64,000 nucleotides of DNA from Neodontobutis hainanensis (Eukaryota; Chordata; Actinopteri; Gobiiformes; Odontobutidae). The first letter of the stretch is position 1, and each line of letters begins with the position of its first letter. This document shows, piece by piece, positions 52,701-58,810 of the stretch. The notes beneath the pieces are model-generated. The model made no database searches. It was not told where the DNA came from and saw nothing but the letters and a program-made list of their open reading frames with translations. Location: contig JALDNG010000049.1 of the NCBI GenBank assembly GCA_024349245.1, forward strand, positions 310,001 to 374,000, read 5' to 3'. Both the position numbers and the translations under genes were made by a program.

Positions 52701-55700
52701 ACAATTACTACAATGATTATCCGACTAACCTGTGGTCCTGGTAGACCTGGGGGTCCTTGAACTAATGCTCCCTGTGAACAGAAAAAAATAGGGCTCTATT
52801 TTAGGAAAGCTTTTACAGTTTTTTCATTATTGCAGCACTTTAGAGTTTTCAATTTTTGTAAATGCGTGTAGCAGCTCACCGGTTCAGTGATGGCAGGCTC
52901 TCCCTTCTGGCCTTTCTCTCCTCTGTGGACAACCTGAGGAGCAGAAACAGACCTTTTGAAGCAGACTGCTCAAAGTCACTTGTCATGGACAATTGAAGAC
53001 ACAACTATGCAGCTGATGTTTGAATTGCAATGTACCTCTCCAGCCCACGTTTCTTCTCCTTCCCGCTCTGCAAAATCATAACTGTCCTCATAAATTTCAT
53101 ATTCTTCAGAGCCAGTGTCATTCTTGTAGTCATCGTATTCAATAATCTGTCACACAAAAAGAAGTCATTACCATGTAGTGAATAAAGATATTACTTGTGT
53201 TAAGGTGAAACCGTTTTCTTAACCCTACCTCATAGTCAGTCACATTTGGGCCCACTGTTACCGTGGAAACTGAGAGATCATCATAAAGGTCCCCAGTAAA
53301 GTCATCTTCATGCCACTCCATTACAGCTTTCTTTACTAGCTGGGGCTCCTAGAGGTCAGCACATAATCATGAATGAGTCACAGAAGGCACTTAGCACTTT
53401 TCAATTCTTAGTACAGAATAGTACAGAAACACATTTAGAAAGTTTTGTGGCAAAAAGATGCAATTGGTGTGTGTTTAGAATAGCATGACAGGTGTGCAGT
53501 TATTGTGAACATTGGAGTGCAATTAGGTAATAAAATACAACATATCCGCATGGCAGCACAACACAGATTAAAAAAGCTACAGAAACAACACAAGGATGAG
53601 TATTAGTTTGCTAGACTAAATTACAAAGTGAGGCATACAAAAAACATACAAAAATAAATCACAATGACATGTCTAAATTGCATGCACAGAATGTATTTAG
53701 TAGCTCCAACATGTGCCATGCATACTATGATTTTCAAATACACAGGTCATATTGCCCAGTATAATAAGCATGTACTGTGTTGTATTAGGAGTAGCTACTG
53801 TACTACTTACTACATAAAGTGCATAGAAACATGATCTAAAAAACAATCATTAAGGCTGTGACTGTTAGTGTTATTGCAAAACAGCACTCTCGATTGTTAG
53901 GTGGGATTAGGGGAATGGTTAGGAGTGACAATGGTGAGACGGTTTAGGGAAATCCACAGGGAAATGTATCTACCTCCTCAGTAACCTCTGACTCAAGTAT
54001 TGAACTAGGTCCGATAGTGGAGGACTCAGATATAGAGTCTGATTCTTGAGGGGTCATTTCCAACAGGTCCTTGTCATACACTTCAGTGGGAATGACAGGA
54101 ATTGTGACAGTGGTCGTAATTGCTGGCACCTCGGTGGGTTGTAAGGCTTCTTGGGATAGGTACCCCGGTAGTACTGTTGAGGCATGAAGGAAGCTACCTT
54201 CAAGTACCTCTTCTTGATGTTTCTTTTTTCTGGATTCCTTCTTTCCTTTGCCCTTGCGTTTTTTTTTTCCTGTTGAGCCCTTGTCTCTTTTCTTTTTGTT
54301 CTTTTTGCCTTTCCTGTCCTTTTTTGATTGTTTCTTTGGTTCATCAGGTTTGATGTTTTGTATCAAGGCATCTGGCATCTTTTTATTCAAAAAGGTAAAA
54401 TGGGGGTAAAGGGGAGTGGTGGGAGATGTGGAAAAAGACAATCACTGTTGCAAGTAAAAATACAATTCATGAAAAAAGAATATCAATGACCAGTAAATCA
54501 GATTTGTACATTTAATTTTATGATACAACAATAAACTGTAAAGTAAAATGAATAAAAAGAATATACACATTCTCTTTTTGCACAGAAGTACTACTTCATA
54601 TACATGCTCTGTCATCTTTTGATATATTTTTTTAAATGTCAGTAACAATAAGACATACAATCCAGCTCAGTTTGTAAGAGAATATACTGAGAAGTGGGTC
54701 AGTGGGTTGACAGATGTTGATATGCTCTGGCTGCAGTCTCTAATGCTCAGCTGCAGCTTTATACAAGCCAACAAATGAGCCTCACGCGTCCATCAATGAC
54801 CCCTCCCTGAAGCACTGTTATTGCCCAGACTCTAACAGTTGCATGCATGAAGTTTCTTTGTTTCTTTTTAACTTACAACATTAGAAAAATGTGAAAATTA
54901 TTTATTCCAATTCCATGGAAAAAGGGAAAGCCTCTTTCAGCATGTGTTGAGAATGCTTAATATTACAACCTATGTCAGAGAGACCTGGCCTGAAAATGCA
55001 TCTCCTGCTAACTGCCTTTGAAAGAACTTATCTACCTTTGATGATGGCACAATACTTGGTAAATATGTCTCAGACCTCTAATTGTCAGTAAGAAAGCTTG
55101 TAGACATTTGATTAGACTTTGATAAACTCCCTGTATAAGTTATTGCCAAAACAAATCCTAGCAAATGCAATAAAGCACATATAAAAGATGGTTTGTCTGC
55201 AATCTATTGTGCATACACATGTTATCTTTAAACATTACTACAGCTGAGGCCTGCTGTTTGTGGCCTTACCTGCAGTTCCATTTCCTGGATGCTGTATGGC
55301 AGAGCAGAGTCACAGTCTGGTATGTACTTCTCACAGTATTTGGAAGCAGCTTCAGGGTCTTCAGCAATCAGCAGTTGTTGAATATCCCCCTAAAATGAAC
55401 CAGAAATAGTATATATTATAAATGAAATGTCCAAATTATATGAAATATAAAATAGCAAGAGAAGGTGTGGTAATTTATGAAACGCTAAACATGTAGCTAT
55501 TTTTCCCCACAATGTCAGGACATTAAACTGCCCATTCACCCTAGAAGTAAAGAGAAATATACTGAGCACTGCTGGAACCTGCAGCTCTGACCCAAGGAAT
55601 TTTTAACACCACACAACATTGTAATATGCTCCATGGGGTTAGATTATGAGGTAAACTTACAGTATCATAAACACATTGCATTTGTCTTTTACATTGTACT

Positions 55701-58700
55701 GGCCATACTAGCCACATCAAACATTATACATAGACATAGTAAATGCTGCAGGGGTTTTCCCCACGGAAATAATAAAGTGATAATAATAATAAAAATAAAA
55801 ATAAAAATCATGTCAAATCAAGTTAGAATGTAATTAACTAGCAGACACTGTAGTGTGACAAGGCCCAGATTACACTAGTGATAGCAATCATCAGCAGAAT
55901 AAGTAACTGACAGGCTGTTGCAAACATATTGCTGGATGAAATGTTATCCGGGACAGCTGGAGAGCCATTTGTGATCAATTAAGTTGAGTCAAATGCTTGA
56001 TGTTGCTATTACATCTCCCATTGAAATCTTTCTAATTAAACTTTAGTGGGTCGAGGTGAAATAAATCAAAACATATTACTTCCATTTTACCTGCCACCAG
56101 CTCATATATCTTGTAATGTTGCTCACTTCATGCACCATCAACAATAAGCACTAGACTGTACGTCAAACATTAACTCTGACAATATGTGCTTAAATATATA
56201 AATAAAATCCCAATTATAATTTTTCCTCCTGTTTTGGACAGCAGCCAGAGCCAGGCAAAGGCAATTAATCTACACTACGGTGAGATTAAAAAAAGGGTGA
56301 GGAAAGTCAAAAAGAGAGAAGCATCAGGGAGGTAATCCAACCAAATCTAATCTCAGTTCAACATCAAAGGCACCACTTTCACAAAGTAGTTTGTCTATAT
56401 TTCCAGATCTACAGTTTACCCACTCACTAAAATACAGTAACCAGACAGTTTTCAAAATCAGATGCCTTGCTAAGATATGCTGAAGCATCACACTTCTTCA
56501 AAGCCTCAGCATAAACCGGCATGGATTTACATGGCAATGAGGGAAAAGGTGTTTCAGAATGACATCCTTATGTAGCAGTATGCTGTTACCTTCAACACAT
56601 TTTTTGGGGGTAGGGGTGTTGTAACTGTGTCCTCAAATCACCACACAAGATAATCACCACAGCAAAATATGACTTTGAAAACTTTTTTTACAATTTGCAA
56701 ACTGGTGGAGTTGCCAATCATTACAATTCTGTTCTTTAATGACCTGCATAACAAGTCACTGTTTTAACACACCAAGCAGTATTTTTTGCTTTCACTGCTA
56801 ATAAAGAAAGAAATTATCTAAATGTCCTAACAAATAAACTTTGGGTTGGACTTTATTGAAGCAGTGAGCATGTTGGAGGCACACACACCAACAGCAGCCA
56901 AGAAAGAGCACAAACAAATTTGTGAACATTCTAACGTTTGCTTGGCTGTGTTTGCAGGCAGTGGTGAGTTTGGGAATCAAACTTTGCGAGTCATTTGTTT
57001 GCAATCTGGAAGCAATAGAGACATTAGTGGCTGACCACAGTCCACATGCTCCCACGCTGGAAAGACTGGGCCAGAATGTTGGCCTCCTCTCCCAGAACCA
57101 GTGCCTGGGAACAGAGACCTCAGGGTCAGCCTGCTTAATCCTCATTCCCTTGGTTCCAGCTGCTCCCCATGTACACTGTGTAAATGATACTTAAATATCC
57201 ATGCCTTCATTTTAAAATATAAACAAGGACTAAAAGTAGATGTAGACAAAAAAGGATACACTGTGTTCGAGACAAAAGTAGAAGTACTTTATACAGAAAG
57301 TGGAATATTGTAGTGCAAGTAATTTAAAAGCTGCTATTGTTTGAGAAGAAAGGGGCAGAGGTGGTGGGGAAAGGGTAATTGCATGGGAGGATCAGTTAAG
57401 CTTGACCTAAGGTAAAGGGTGGACACTGTTCAAGAGGTAAGTGTTAACTCCACCCTTATATGACCCAAGGGCAGTAGGTATAATTACTTGTTAGGCTCAA
57501 AACTGACATCTGCGTTTGTTCTGGTGAAAGTGAACAATGTAACTGTTTAAGTATTTAAGTATTAATGTAAGACTGATCAGTTTGGAAATTTAGAACATCT
57601 ATACCCACATCTGTCCTTGAATTAACTCATGTTTAATTAATTAACATGAATTTAGTATTCTACACTCAAGGGATCTATCTCGTAACTCTAAGTAGAAAAA
57701 ATAAATTCTTTGCAACGGTGGACACTGGACATGTCTGGACAACATGTCCATTCCTTTCTGGTCTTTTAAACCTATTCTGCTTTCACTGCTTTGTTCCTAC
57801 AGCATCTGATTGACAATGGTACCTTCATTGTATTCTATAAAATTAATTTTACAAATGTTTCAAAGACTGTGTCAGTATTCATGGTTAACATTTGCTGTTT
57901 TTTCCCATACCATCCATACTTTTCTGTTAGTATACATACATCCATAATGACCTTTGAAAACAACGTCCTTCCTGGTTATCTTTACTGATCCATTATCTCA
58001 GGAACTATCCCGGGTCTCATGAACCAATAAGTTCATTATTTACTAACAATATCATACCTCAAATACATCTTCATCTAGTAATCGTGTCCCAAAAACTGTG
58101 ACACCATCTGTGCTGACTACTGCATTGTCCCCACGAAGCAGGTCCTGGGTTGTTATCTTTTGGCAGTCCAAGTACAGGGTGACAGACTTGCCCTGCACAG
58201 TGTAAGCTATTCTGTGCCATCTGAAAAACACAGAATGAATTTATGGAAATTATAGATAGAGACAGGATTAATATATATGTGTATGTCCTCTTAAACTACT
58301 CACTTTCCATCTGCTGTGTTGACTGTTCTAAAGATGGGGTACAGTTGTGGCATTGGCTGTCCGTTCTGGTCCTCGTAAAGGAAAATAGGTGAACGTCCCA
58401 CTTCAAGCCCTAACTGCTGCACACCTTGATCATCATAGATTGAAAGCAGGAAGAACTGGGAGCCCTTTTTAGCTCGCACTGTAGCCATCAGGGAGAAATT
58501 CTCAGGGAATTTTAAATCTGGAATAGCGTTAGAGAGAGATTGTTAACTCAAATTAGAGATATTGCAGCTGGATGCAGACATTTTCATGGCATGCTAGTAC
58601 AACCAACTGTTAATAATGATGAAAAACGTTGTTTCGGTATACCTGGAAAAAGTTGCTTGGTAGGTGCACTGAGTTGGATCTTTTTGTCGATTTTGTAGGC

Positions 58701-58810
58701 TATGTCTGGCTCTTCAGTGCTTGTTCTGTTTGAACAAAGACCTGCCTCCAAGGACACCCCCTCCATGTTCCCTGACAGCTCCAGCATATGCAGGACATCA
58801 ATATGATCAG
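34610..58810 (-). CDS. col5a3: Fibrillar procollagen, type V/XI clade, pro-alpha3(V)-like; exons 2-67 (5' exon off-window)
   Basis: Joining 66 exons gives one open frame of about 1,828 codons ending in TAG; every junction obeys GT-AG and phase. Domains in order: TSPN/laminin-G-like domain (exons 2-5), variable region (6-8), minor helix with breaks (9-12), N-telopeptide (13-14), 337 uninterrupted Gly-X-Y triplets (14-63), C-telopeptide, and fibrillar C-propeptide (63-67). Type V/XI chains nucleate and limit the diameter of collagen I/II fibrils in the extracellular matrix. Helix exon sizes match COL5A1/COL11A1 exon for exon. COL5A3 is favoured by GMEEVFAT, GETCLYPDKR..EMV, the DVAP.DFG.SNQKFGF...CFSG end, the Lys-rich variable exon, the 67-exon total, and the olfactomedin neighbour. 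COL5A1 and COL11A1 are less likely. Teleosts can have two col5a3 copies and I cannot say which this is. Confidence 0.87.
34849..35082 (-). CDS. col5a3: col5a3 exon 66: C-propeptide
   Basis: A 234-bp exon, the usual size for this exon in V/XI genes. It starts FTYSDRDGNPVHVVQLTFLK, includes LLSATAKQSFTYTCQNSVGW and RALRFRASNDEELTQSKSP, and ends VYDGCK at AAG|GTCAGT. Two cysteines (FTYTC, DGC) match conserved C-propeptide positions. The Cys-rich trimerisation fold is known for the family. Intron 66 is only 92 bp. Confidence 0.96.
35426..35494 (-). CDS. col5a3: col5a3 exon 65: C-propeptide
   Basis: A 69-bp exon encoding VKLSAWNKEKPGSWYSQYRK then GKP; it aligns with SWPKEKPGSWFSEFKRGK of other V/XI chains. 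Donor CCG|GTAAAT, acceptor TTCTAG|GTA. No cysteine. Confidence 0.94.
35614..35726 (-). CDS. col5a3: col5a3 exon 64: C-propeptide calcium-binding and Cys-rich segment
   Basis: A 113-bp exon encoding DYWIDPNQGCHKDSIKVFCN, then the sequon NFT, GETCLYPDKR and IEM. DPNQGC is the signature of the C-propeptide calcium site that helps trimer assembly, and three cysteines lie here. The first two bases complete a Gly codon split with exon 63. Confidence 0.97.
35864..36131 (-). CDS. col5a3: col5a3 exon 63: end of helix, C-telopeptide, start of C-propeptide
   Basis: A 268-bp exon. It opens with the last triplet GPP, then ATIVEPLPIWEGKRKKKRHS, an acidic stretch, GMEEVFATLASMKTEVELMR, GTFESPARTCKELMMV and a split Gly. 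The helix stops at GPP-ATI, where COL5A1/COL11A1 have GPP-GEV (from memory). KRKKKR|H is a furin-type site; COL5A1 and COL11A1 have RTRR and KTRR at this place. The only Cys is in ARTCKEL; the second Cys that COL5A1 has a few residues later is absent. Confidence 0.96.
36209..37393 (-). CDS. col5a3: col5a3 exons 57-62: major helix residues 889-1008
   Basis: Six Gly-X-Y exons: 37,340-37,393 (54 bp), 37,183-37,236 (54), 36,993-37,100 (108), 36,861-36,914 (54), 36,686-36,721 (36) and 36,209-36,262 (54). Each begins with a Gly codon and is a multiple of 9. The 108-bp exon encodes GLIGLIGPPGEPGEKGDRGL, nearly identical to other V/XI chains, and the 36-bp exon (GTVGEKGSKGDT) has the size of its COL5A1 counterpart. 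Lys 924 ends exon 58 and is followed by GHG, giving KGHG at the C-terminal helical cross-link position. Confidence 0.96.
37658..39824 (-). CDS. col5a3: col5a3 exons 48-56: major helix residues 691-888
   Basis: Nine exons: 39,771-39,824 (54 bp), 38,725-38,778 (54), 38,591-38,644 (54), 38,408-38,515 (108), 38,267-38,320 (54), 38,142-38,195 (54), 38,009-38,062 (54), 37,872-37,925 (54) and 37,658-37,765 (108). All keep Gly in every third position. Exon 51 ends on ATA before GTATGT, so its last residue is Ile; exon 52 begins GPIGFPGDSGPPGEAGVN, matching GPVGFPGDPGPPGEPGPA of COL5A1. Exon 56 contains GPEGLRGIPG, a conserved V/XI block. Confidence 0.96.
38779..39770 (-). other. col5a3 intron 48 with a local 26-bp duplication
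   Basis: A 992-bp intron. Bases 39,338-39,363 recur at 39,397-39,422 with two differences (GGTAAATATAACT then CTCTCTGGGAT). Nothing else recognised. Confidence 0.75.
39825..41169 (-). other. col5a3 intron 47
   Basis: A 1.35-kb intron without recognisable repeats, exons or RNA genes; ORFs here are short and unmatched. Confidence 0.7.
41170..44109 (-). CDS. col5a3: col5a3 exons 39-47: major helix residues 445-690
   Basis: Nine exons: 44,002-44,109 (108 bp), 43,648-43,737 (90), 42,533-42,586 (54), 42,238-42,345 (108), 41,864-41,971 (108), 41,728-41,781 (54), 41,506-41,559 (54), 41,313-41,420 (108) and 41,170-41,223 (54). The single 90-bp exon is the size of the COL5A1/COL11A1 exon at this place (30 residues). 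Exon 43 encodes GEKGPVGPAGRDGELGP and ends PGEDGDK, almost as in COL5A1; exon 46 has GEPGPRGQQGMNGAKGDEG. Intron 40 carries a decayed LINE. Confidence 0.96.
42840..43605 (+). mobile_element. Decayed non-LTR retrotransposon (LINE) 3' fragment
   Basis: The plus-strand frame near 42,868-43,130 reads FGILPPSVVRTVVQSSVLSH, then LENCSVLWSSA, a stop, NRAVRIDLGC and MHANLFWLKVEDK. This is the pattern LVLSHL-YC-VVWSSA...NRAAR.ALGC...MH..L.WL.V..R of a fish LINE reverse transcriptase C-terminus. A 3'UTR-like end, GGACCCCAAGAAGACTAG ... GCTAATGGGGCTCC and a short AATAAACT tail, follows at 43,530-43,600. In-frame stops and gaps show it is dead. It lies antisense in col5a3 intron 40. Confidence 0.8.
44223..46219 (-). 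CDS. col5a3: col5a3 exons 30-38: major helix residues 271-444
   Basis: Nine exons: 46,112-46,219 (108 bp), 45,766-45,819 (54), 45,420-45,473 (54), 45,292-45,336 (45), 45,075-45,128 (54), 44,749-44,793 (45), 44,611-44,664 (54), 44,448-44,501 (54) and 44,223-44,276 (54). Exon 31 (GNLGVPGLPGYPGRLGSK) is highly conserved. Exons 32-34 are unusually rich in Gly at X/Y positions (GFG, GQG, GGR) and replace the Pro/Arg-rich heparin-binding stretch of alpha1(V); the Arg cluster GARGGRGARG is kept in exon 34. Exon 37 holds GPPGKDGLLGHPGQRGEP. Confidence 0.96.
46309..48872 (-). CDS. col5a3: col5a3 exons 21-29: major helix residues 121-270
   Basis: Nine exons: 48,819-48,872 (54 bp), 48,595-48,639 (45), 48,443-48,496 (54), 48,182-48,226 (45), 47,792-47,845 (54), 47,373-47,417 (45), 47,241-47,294 (54), 46,685-46,729 (45) and 46,309-46,362 (54). 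The alternating 54/45 pattern is that of type V/XI genes. Exon 28 (GADGVRGLKGSKGEK) and exon 29 (GEDGFPGFKGDMGLKGDR) are near-identical to COL11A1. Confidence 0.96.
47885..47992. repeat. AT and (AAT)n microsatellites in intron 24
   Basis: A TATATA tract near 47,893-47,912 is followed by an interrupted (ATA)n run to about 47,990. Simple repeat, within the intron between exons 24 and 25. Confidence 0.9.
48873..49986 (-). other. col5a3 intron 20
   Basis: A 1.1-kb intron; the collagen exon series is complete across it compared with COL5A1, so no exon is missing. No other feature seen. Confidence 0.7.
49987..51868 (-). CDS. col5a3: col5a3 exons 14-20: N-telopeptide end and major helix residues 1-120
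   Basis: Seven exons: 51,812-51,868 (57 bp), 51,593-51,646 (54), 51,452-51,505 (54), 51,309-51,362 (54), 50,806-50,859 (54), 50,518-50,571 (54) and 49,987-50,031 (45). Exon 14 reads LSMK then GPPGPLGLTGRPGPQ, where the major helix begins; COL5A1 has GPMGLTGRPGPV here. Exon 18 ends NKGHR: Lys 84 in KGHR is the N-terminal helical lysine used in fibrillar collagen cross-links. Confidence 0.96.
51937..52020 (-). CDS. col5a3: col5a3 exon 13: N-telopeptide
   Basis: An 84-bp non-collagenous exon, FQYGGDSQKGPVVSQQEAQI then QAILQQAQ. The SQ-EAQ-QAILQQA motif is diagnostic of type V/XI chains, which retain this globular link between the minor and major helices. The Lys in SQKGP is a plausible telopeptide cross-link site. 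Confidence 0.96.
52159..52933 (-). CDS. col5a3: col5a3 exons 9-12: minor (N-propeptide) helix
   Basis: Four exons: 52,880-52,933 (54 bp), 52,730-52,771 (42), 52,580-52,642 (63) and 52,159-52,233 (75). They encode VVHRGEKGQKGEPAITEP, GALVQGPPGLPGPQ, GLSGPAGPVGPPGPRGDPGE and the segment GLPGADGIPGPPGTLLMLP. GEKGQKGEPA and PPGT.LMLP flank the minor helix in all V/XI chains. The two breaks in Gly periodicity (after GEPA and at GALVQ) are normal for the family. Confidence 0.95.
53036..53146 (-). CDS. col5a3: col5a3 exon 8: acidic Tyr-rich variable segment
   Basis: A 111-bp exon, IIEYDDYKNDTGSEEYEIYE then DSYDFAEREGEETWAGE. Five Tyr lie in an Asp/Glu-rich context, the setting for tyrosine sulfation known in other V/XI variable regions. 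It is retained on fibril surfaces in the family. In-frame length allows skipping. Confidence 0.92.
53229..53348 (-). CDS. col5a3: col5a3 exon 7: variable region
   Basis: A 120-bp exon, EPQLVKKAVMEWHEDDFTGD, LYDDLSVSTVTVGPNVTDYE. It has one sequon (NVT) and acidic clusters. GAG|GTAGGG donor and CTCTAG|GAG acceptor, phase 0 at both ends. No strong similarity to a named motif; placed by frame and neighbours. Confidence 0.88.
53974..54378 (-). CDS. col5a3: col5a3 exon 6: Lys-rich variable-region exon
   Basis: A 405-bp exon (135 codons). Residues 10-53 contain 26 Lys/Arg, for example KKSKKDRKGKKNKKK-type runs and GKKKRKGKGKKESRKKK, then a Thr/Pro/Ser-rich acidic half ending ILESEVTEE at GAG|GTAGAT. 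A strongly basic variable segment of this kind is expected to bind heparin/heparan sulfate and is reported for pro-alpha3(V). The acceptor (TTTTTGAATAAAAAG|ATG) is unusually purine-rich; the nearby CCAG|ATGCC alternative would bring an immediate TGA. The first base is fixed by frame from exon 5. Both ends are phase 0, so inclusion can be optional. Confidence 0.88.
54379..55269 (-). other. col5a3 intron 5
   Basis: An 891-bp AT-rich intron. COL11A1 has alternative exons at the equivalent place, but I see no convincing extra exon here. Confidence 0.7.
55270..55389 (-). CDS. col5a3: col5a3 exon 5: end of TSPN domain
   Basis: A 120-bp exon, GDIQQLLIAEDPEAASKYCE, KYIPDCDSALPYSIQEMELQ. EGDIQQ.LI followed by YCE.Y.PDCD is the invariant end of the V/XI TSPN domain; the two cysteines form a disulfide in the family. 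CAG|GTAAGG donor. Confidence 0.97.
55390..58057 (-). other. col5a3 intron 4, nothing else supported
   Basis: A 2.7-kb AT-rich intron. It has an (AATAA)n-like low-complexity run near 55,770-55,808. I see no extra exon or mobile element. Confidence 0.75.
58058..58220 (-). CDS. col5a3: col5a3 exon 4: TSPN domain
   Basis: A 163-bp exon finishing the split Lys codon, then WHRIAYTVQGKSVTLYLDCQ, KITTQDLLRGDNAVVSTDGV and TVFGTRLLDEDVFE. The block KWHR......V....DC.K.TT and TVFGTRLLDE.VFE is the central signature of the laminin-G-like TSPN fold in V/XI chains. Donor GAG|GTATGA. Confidence 0.97.
58304..58517 (-). CDS. col5a3: col5a3 exon 3: TSPN domain
   Basis: A 214-bp exon with LKFPENFSLMATVRAKKGSQ, FFLLSIYDDQGVQQLGLEVG, RSPIFLYEDQNGQPMPQLYP and IFRTVNTADGK. 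It matches FPEDFS...TVK.KKG.Q.FL.SIY...G.QQ.G.E.GRSP.FL.ED of COL5A1/COL11A1. It ends with a split Lys codon at AA|GTGAGT. Confidence 0.97.
58643..58810 (-). CDS. col5a3: col5a3 exon 2: start of TSPN domain
   Basis: A 168-bp exon, DHIDVLHMLELSGNMEGVSL then EAGLCSNRTSTEEPDIAYKI and QLSAPTKQLFP. QLSAPTKQLFP is identical to COL11A1. First Cys of the TSPN domain is in GLCSN; the sequon NRT follows. The acceptor TTTTTTTCCCAG is strong. The exon starts in phase 1, so a preceding signal-peptide exon ending with one base of an Ala/Pro-type codon is required. Confidence 0.95.

Noticed and set aside
54360..54378. Alternative acceptor CCAG six to seven bases inside exon 6
   Set aside because: Using it shifts frame and reaches TGA at once, whereas the AAAAG acceptor continues the open frame through 135 codons.
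53944..54441. Single-exon 165-aa Lys-rich protein starting at MSFSTS
   Set aside because: Only the middle 135 codons are the real exon; the ends read through intron sequence beyond a GAG|GTAGAT donor and the acceptor.
34610..58810. Calling the collagen col11a1 or col5a1
   Set aside because: Exon structure fits all V/XI chains, but the C-propeptide and C-terminus wording, the Lys-rich variable exon and the olfactomedin N-terminus details agree better with COL5A3-OLFM2. This rests on remembered sequences, so the alternatives are kept as less likely and not as excluded.
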